From: Polytrichum commune
Taxonomy: Eukaryota; Streptophyta; Polytrichopsida; Polytrichales; Polytrichaceae
DNA: 60,000 nt
NCBI GenBank assembly: GCA_950295325.1
Contig: OX485803.1
Coordinates: forward strand, 4,652,001 to 4,712,000
Direction of reading: 5' to 3'
Shown: positions 57,501 to 60,000 of the stretch, piece after piece
Layout: each line of letters opens with the position of its first letter
How positions within the stretch are numbered: the stretch's first letter is position 1
The notes under the pieces: model-generated
The model's input: the letters and a program-made list of their open reading frames with translations, nothing else
The model's database searches: none
What the model was told of the DNA's origin: nothing
Made by a program: the position numbers and the translations under genes

Positions 57501-59696
57501 GACCAGTCAGATCGATTTGTTTTCAAGCCTTTATTATATGAGTTACTCTCAAAAGGTTCTACTTCATTCATATCCTTGAGCCCTTTTTAAGTTAACGCTG
57601 TATCTGGACCTTAGTCTAAAAAGTAAAGACGAAGAGTATTGCTTTTTGTCACCCATTATCATTGCTTTTGAGTAGATTCTCACATTGCCATCAATTTCTG
57701 GACTTTTGACAATTCTGTACATGCTCTCTGGAAATAACAAATGTTATGTGGTTGCTGTGTGTGCGATCTGCTTCAAAATATGTATCTCAGCTTGTCATGT
57801 CCTTCAAAAATTTTCATGGCCCAAAGAGGGAAATCATATCTATTGATGGCTGCAATTTGAAATGATAACAAGGCCCTGTAAAAATGTGTGGTGGTGTGTT
57901 TTGGGTGTCTTTTTAGGATACAAGAAATCTGATACATTTGTGTGTGTTTTTGCAGAAGTAGATTCTTGGGAAATTGCGCCCACATTTAAGGACCTGCTTT
58001 CAAACACTAGCATCCAATTCTGTCAGGATACTGTAAGATCCATCCAGCCATGTAATGCCGTAAATGGTCAGCCAGCTTTAGCCACCACAGGTCGAGATTC
58101 GGGTGGTACGGTGTATCTTAGCAGTGGGACGCAAGTGGAGTATGACTGGTAATTTTCTTTCTCTAAGTTATCAAACTTGTTTATTCTGTGTACAGTTTCT
58201 TGTTAGGCCATTCAAAGAATGGTCTCATCCCTTTGTTTCCTGAAGGTTTATGGCCTTGCACAGGTGCACGACTTGTTGATATTCCAGGTGTTTATAAAAA
58301 AGTCCTTCATGGGAAAAGTGCTGGTACACCAAACGTCTGATTTAGTGTGGCCCACAGTATTTATCATCAACTCACATTAATTGTCTTGCAATCACTGGGT
58401 GAAAACTAGAGAGGCTGTCATATGACACTTGGTGCTACATGACAAATTACAATGACCGCTCTTATTAACATGGCACACCAATTTTAATGCCACACTAAAT
58501 CAGATTCTTAGTGTAGTTGTAGTCGTTGGCACAGAAATGGGTGACTAATGCTCTTTGGACTTTGACCTAGAAGTACTTTGAGATGCCTGCATTATGATCA
58601 CGTAATTAGAACGTAGCTTTTGCCTATCACTCTGCTGTAACTGAAGGCTCGTGGAATTAGTTAATCGAGGCACACTTGATTCCTGACCTACAACTTTGCC
58701 GCAATTTGAGGTTTTGAATTATGCAAGCTTGATTTTTCAAACTTGGAAGTTTTGAAAAATACAACTAGTATTGTGAGCAAGGTAGAAGACAGGACATAGG
58801 AGAGTGACAACATGAAAAGAAAGCAGAGACGAGTCTGATGTTGCCAATGGCGTGAATTATGGTCTTGCTCATCTTCAAGTTAGTCTAATTTTATATGTAC
58901 TTTTGATCTGGACATCACAAGAATTAGAGGGACCTTGAAGAATACTGCCTCCTTTCAAAGTGAGCACTTGAGCGGGCACAAACAAGCTGACTTGCACATA
59001 ATATCACCCAATCTCACTCAAGGGCGAGCCCGTAGGTTTTCACATGGTCGGCTGAAATTATCCAGTTCTTTTAGATAATCCCACTATGATTGGGTGGGCC
59101 ATAGTGGTAGGATGCACCGGAAATCAAGTGCTTGGAAGGTTATCCATCCTAGCACTATTCTGGCCTTAGGTAGCTAATTTTTGGAGATCACATGGCATTT
59201 GGGTTAAATCCTTGGGTTTCACCCACCTGATCACGACATGAACTTAGGGTGGGTCTGCATTAGGGTTATTGTCCAAGAAACTTGGGTTCCATAACACCCT
59301 TAAATGGACCTTACTTTTGGACTCAAGATTGGTTTCTCAAACTAGGAGTGTTTTCTTGATTGGGACCAACGAGATTCGACAGGAAAGTGAGCCACATTAG
59401 TGCCACTTCTTTTTTTCAAACCATGGATGTGGACCCTTGCGTAAACTCCTTGATTGCAAAATTTTGCTCTCGACCAATAGGATCACTCAATTTTGGATTT
59501 CTTTGGTCTTAGACCCAAGTGTAAATCCACTCTTACATATTGGATTAAGGTGGAATTGTAGATCGTGTATTGAACCGGGATTTGGTGGGGAGGGGGCTCC
59601 AGGCTTGTTTTGGCACTTGGTTCTGAGCCTCGTCTCAACATTGTTCCAGGTGCATCTGAGTCTGCAATTCCTTTCTCTACACTTGAAGATGCGTTG
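54541..59696 (+). CDS. NDC1: NDC1-type plastid type II NAD(P)H dehydrogenase, 5' part (runs off window)
   Basis: Six exons join in frame: 54541-54592, 56168-56460, 57171-57266, 57489-57555, 57956-58148, 59603-59696 (795 nt, 265 codons), all GT/AG; the rest lies beyond 60000. Residues 1 to about 110 are Ser/Thr/Gly-rich, fitting an organelle transit peptide. Then RPRICVLGGGFGGLYTALRL (116-135) is the FAD-binding Rossmann loop GxGxxG, followed by VVLIDQSDRFVFKPLLYELL, EVDSWEIAPTFKDLL and, spliced across intron 5, YDWLVLALGSEPRLNIVPG. This order is that of NDC1, which in Arabidopsis oxidises NAD(P)H and reduces plastid prenylquinones in plastoglobules and is needed for vitamin K1 maturation. The start is supported by ATGGC context and an upstream in-frame TAA at 54529. 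Exon 1 is the least certain part. Confidence 0.88.
54779..55615 (+). repeat. Diverged direct duplication in NDC1 intron 1
   Basis: Copy 1 (about 54779-54967) and copy 2 (about 55459-55615) share 'tctagcttcaagaat', 'acatgcat', 'caagcatagt.aagtggca', 'ccatctaccaagat' and 'tgaagac.ttg' in order, 680 bp apart. Non-coding. Confidence 0.7.
54974..55025 (+). repeat. Compact hairpin in NDC1 intron 1 (21-bp arms, 10-nt loop)
   Basis: Arm 54974-54994 pairs with 55005-55025 with a single mismatch (C opposite C in the RNA). Arm sequence begins CAAATGGAAT and ends TTCTTAGGT. It would be transcribed with the intron. Confidence 0.8.
58337..58514. mobile_element. Small MITE in NDC1 intron 5
   Basis: CTGATTTAGTGTGGC at 58337-58351 is the perfect reverse complement of 58489-58503, followed by 'attcttagtgta'. 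It is related over its length to 6680-6866. Target duplication not clear. Non-coding. Confidence 0.65.
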
Positions 59697-60000
59697 GTAA
59701 GTAATAAGACTAGTCAATCTCCACTCCTGATTAGTCACAGCAGTTTGTAATTTTCCACCTCAAAAATGTCAATTTCATGTCGTGTCCTACTGGATATCAT
59801 ATTTGAGCTTCCTGTTCCTGAGGATTGATTATCAGGTCTTGTGCACATGATTATTTCATCGTACTTTACAGTGTCACCTGATTTGTGCATTACTTGAACT
59901 TGGAATAGAGTTCTCCTTCAATTCAACTGGAGTTTTGGTTGGGAGTTGGTTGTTTTTGGTGGGAAGGTTTGAAGGAAGAACTTTCAATACTGGTTCATCG

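Noticed and set aside
58246-58287. Candidate NDC1 exon reading LWPCTGARLVDIP(G), flanked by AG and GT
   Set aside because: Its phase does not fit the preceding exon (two leftover bases give a stop within 12 codons), and the true exon with a full LVLALGSEPRLNIVPG block and correct phase lies at 59603-59696.
1-60000. Search for tRNA, rRNA and other structural RNA genes
   Set aside because: Box B-like sequence was found only in the SINE at 36678-36895; no cloverleaf with matching arms or rRNA segment was seen by eye.

Overview
This is nuclear DNA from a land plant. It holds two intron-split protein genes, both on the + strand in the right-hand third, and about 40 kb of decayed, layered transposable elements to their left. 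The spliced products are closest, from memory of the families, to the plant receptor kinase TMK and the plastid type II NAD(P)H dehydrogenase NDC1. The sparse genes, 0.2-1.6 kb introns and unusual transposon mix (a Tc1-type DD34E relic, a retroelement domain resembling a restriction-like endonuclease, an RNase H relic, many MITEs) suggest a large, repeat-rich genome, perhaps a fern, lycophyte or other non-flowering plant. That last step is inference; the species cannot be fixed from this window.

Layout. 1-5.2 kb: a diverged tandem duplication, a LINE 3' remnant, a 1.7 kb hAT element with 8-bp target duplications and a broken transposase, and a second hAT-like element. 5.2-8.4 kb: no gene. 8.4-12.3 kb: a cluster of small inverted-repeat elements, a strong hairpin in AACCGGTT-rich DNA, a retroelement 3' coding fragment and a dead Tc1 transposase. 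12.3-16.8 kb: nothing recognised. 16.8-39.8 kb: nested MITEs of several families, often with readable target duplications, plus one SINE with a 17-bp duplication. 39.8-41.7 kb: more GC-rich DNA leading into the TMK gene, with a tandem duplication just before the start codon.

The TMK-type gene (41690-45343, three exons, 947 aa) encodes a complete plasma-membrane LRR receptor kinase with all key catalytic residues. From 45.3 to 54.5 kb there are no further host genes, only an RNase H relic, MITE fragments and two inverted-repeat structures. The NDC1-type gene starts at 54541 and runs off the right edge; six exons (265 codons) cover the transit region and the N-terminal part of the FAD/NAD(P)H domain.

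The two genes have no evident functional link: one acts in cell-surface (auxin/growth) signalling, the other in plastid quinone redox chemistry. The window is most informative about its mobile elements. Two insertions can be checked against empty sites in sister repeats within the window, and target duplication lengths sort the MITEs into hAT-like (8 bp), Mutator-like (9-10 bp), Harbinger-like (3 bp) and mariner-like (TA) groups. All homology statements rest on motif reading, not on database searches.
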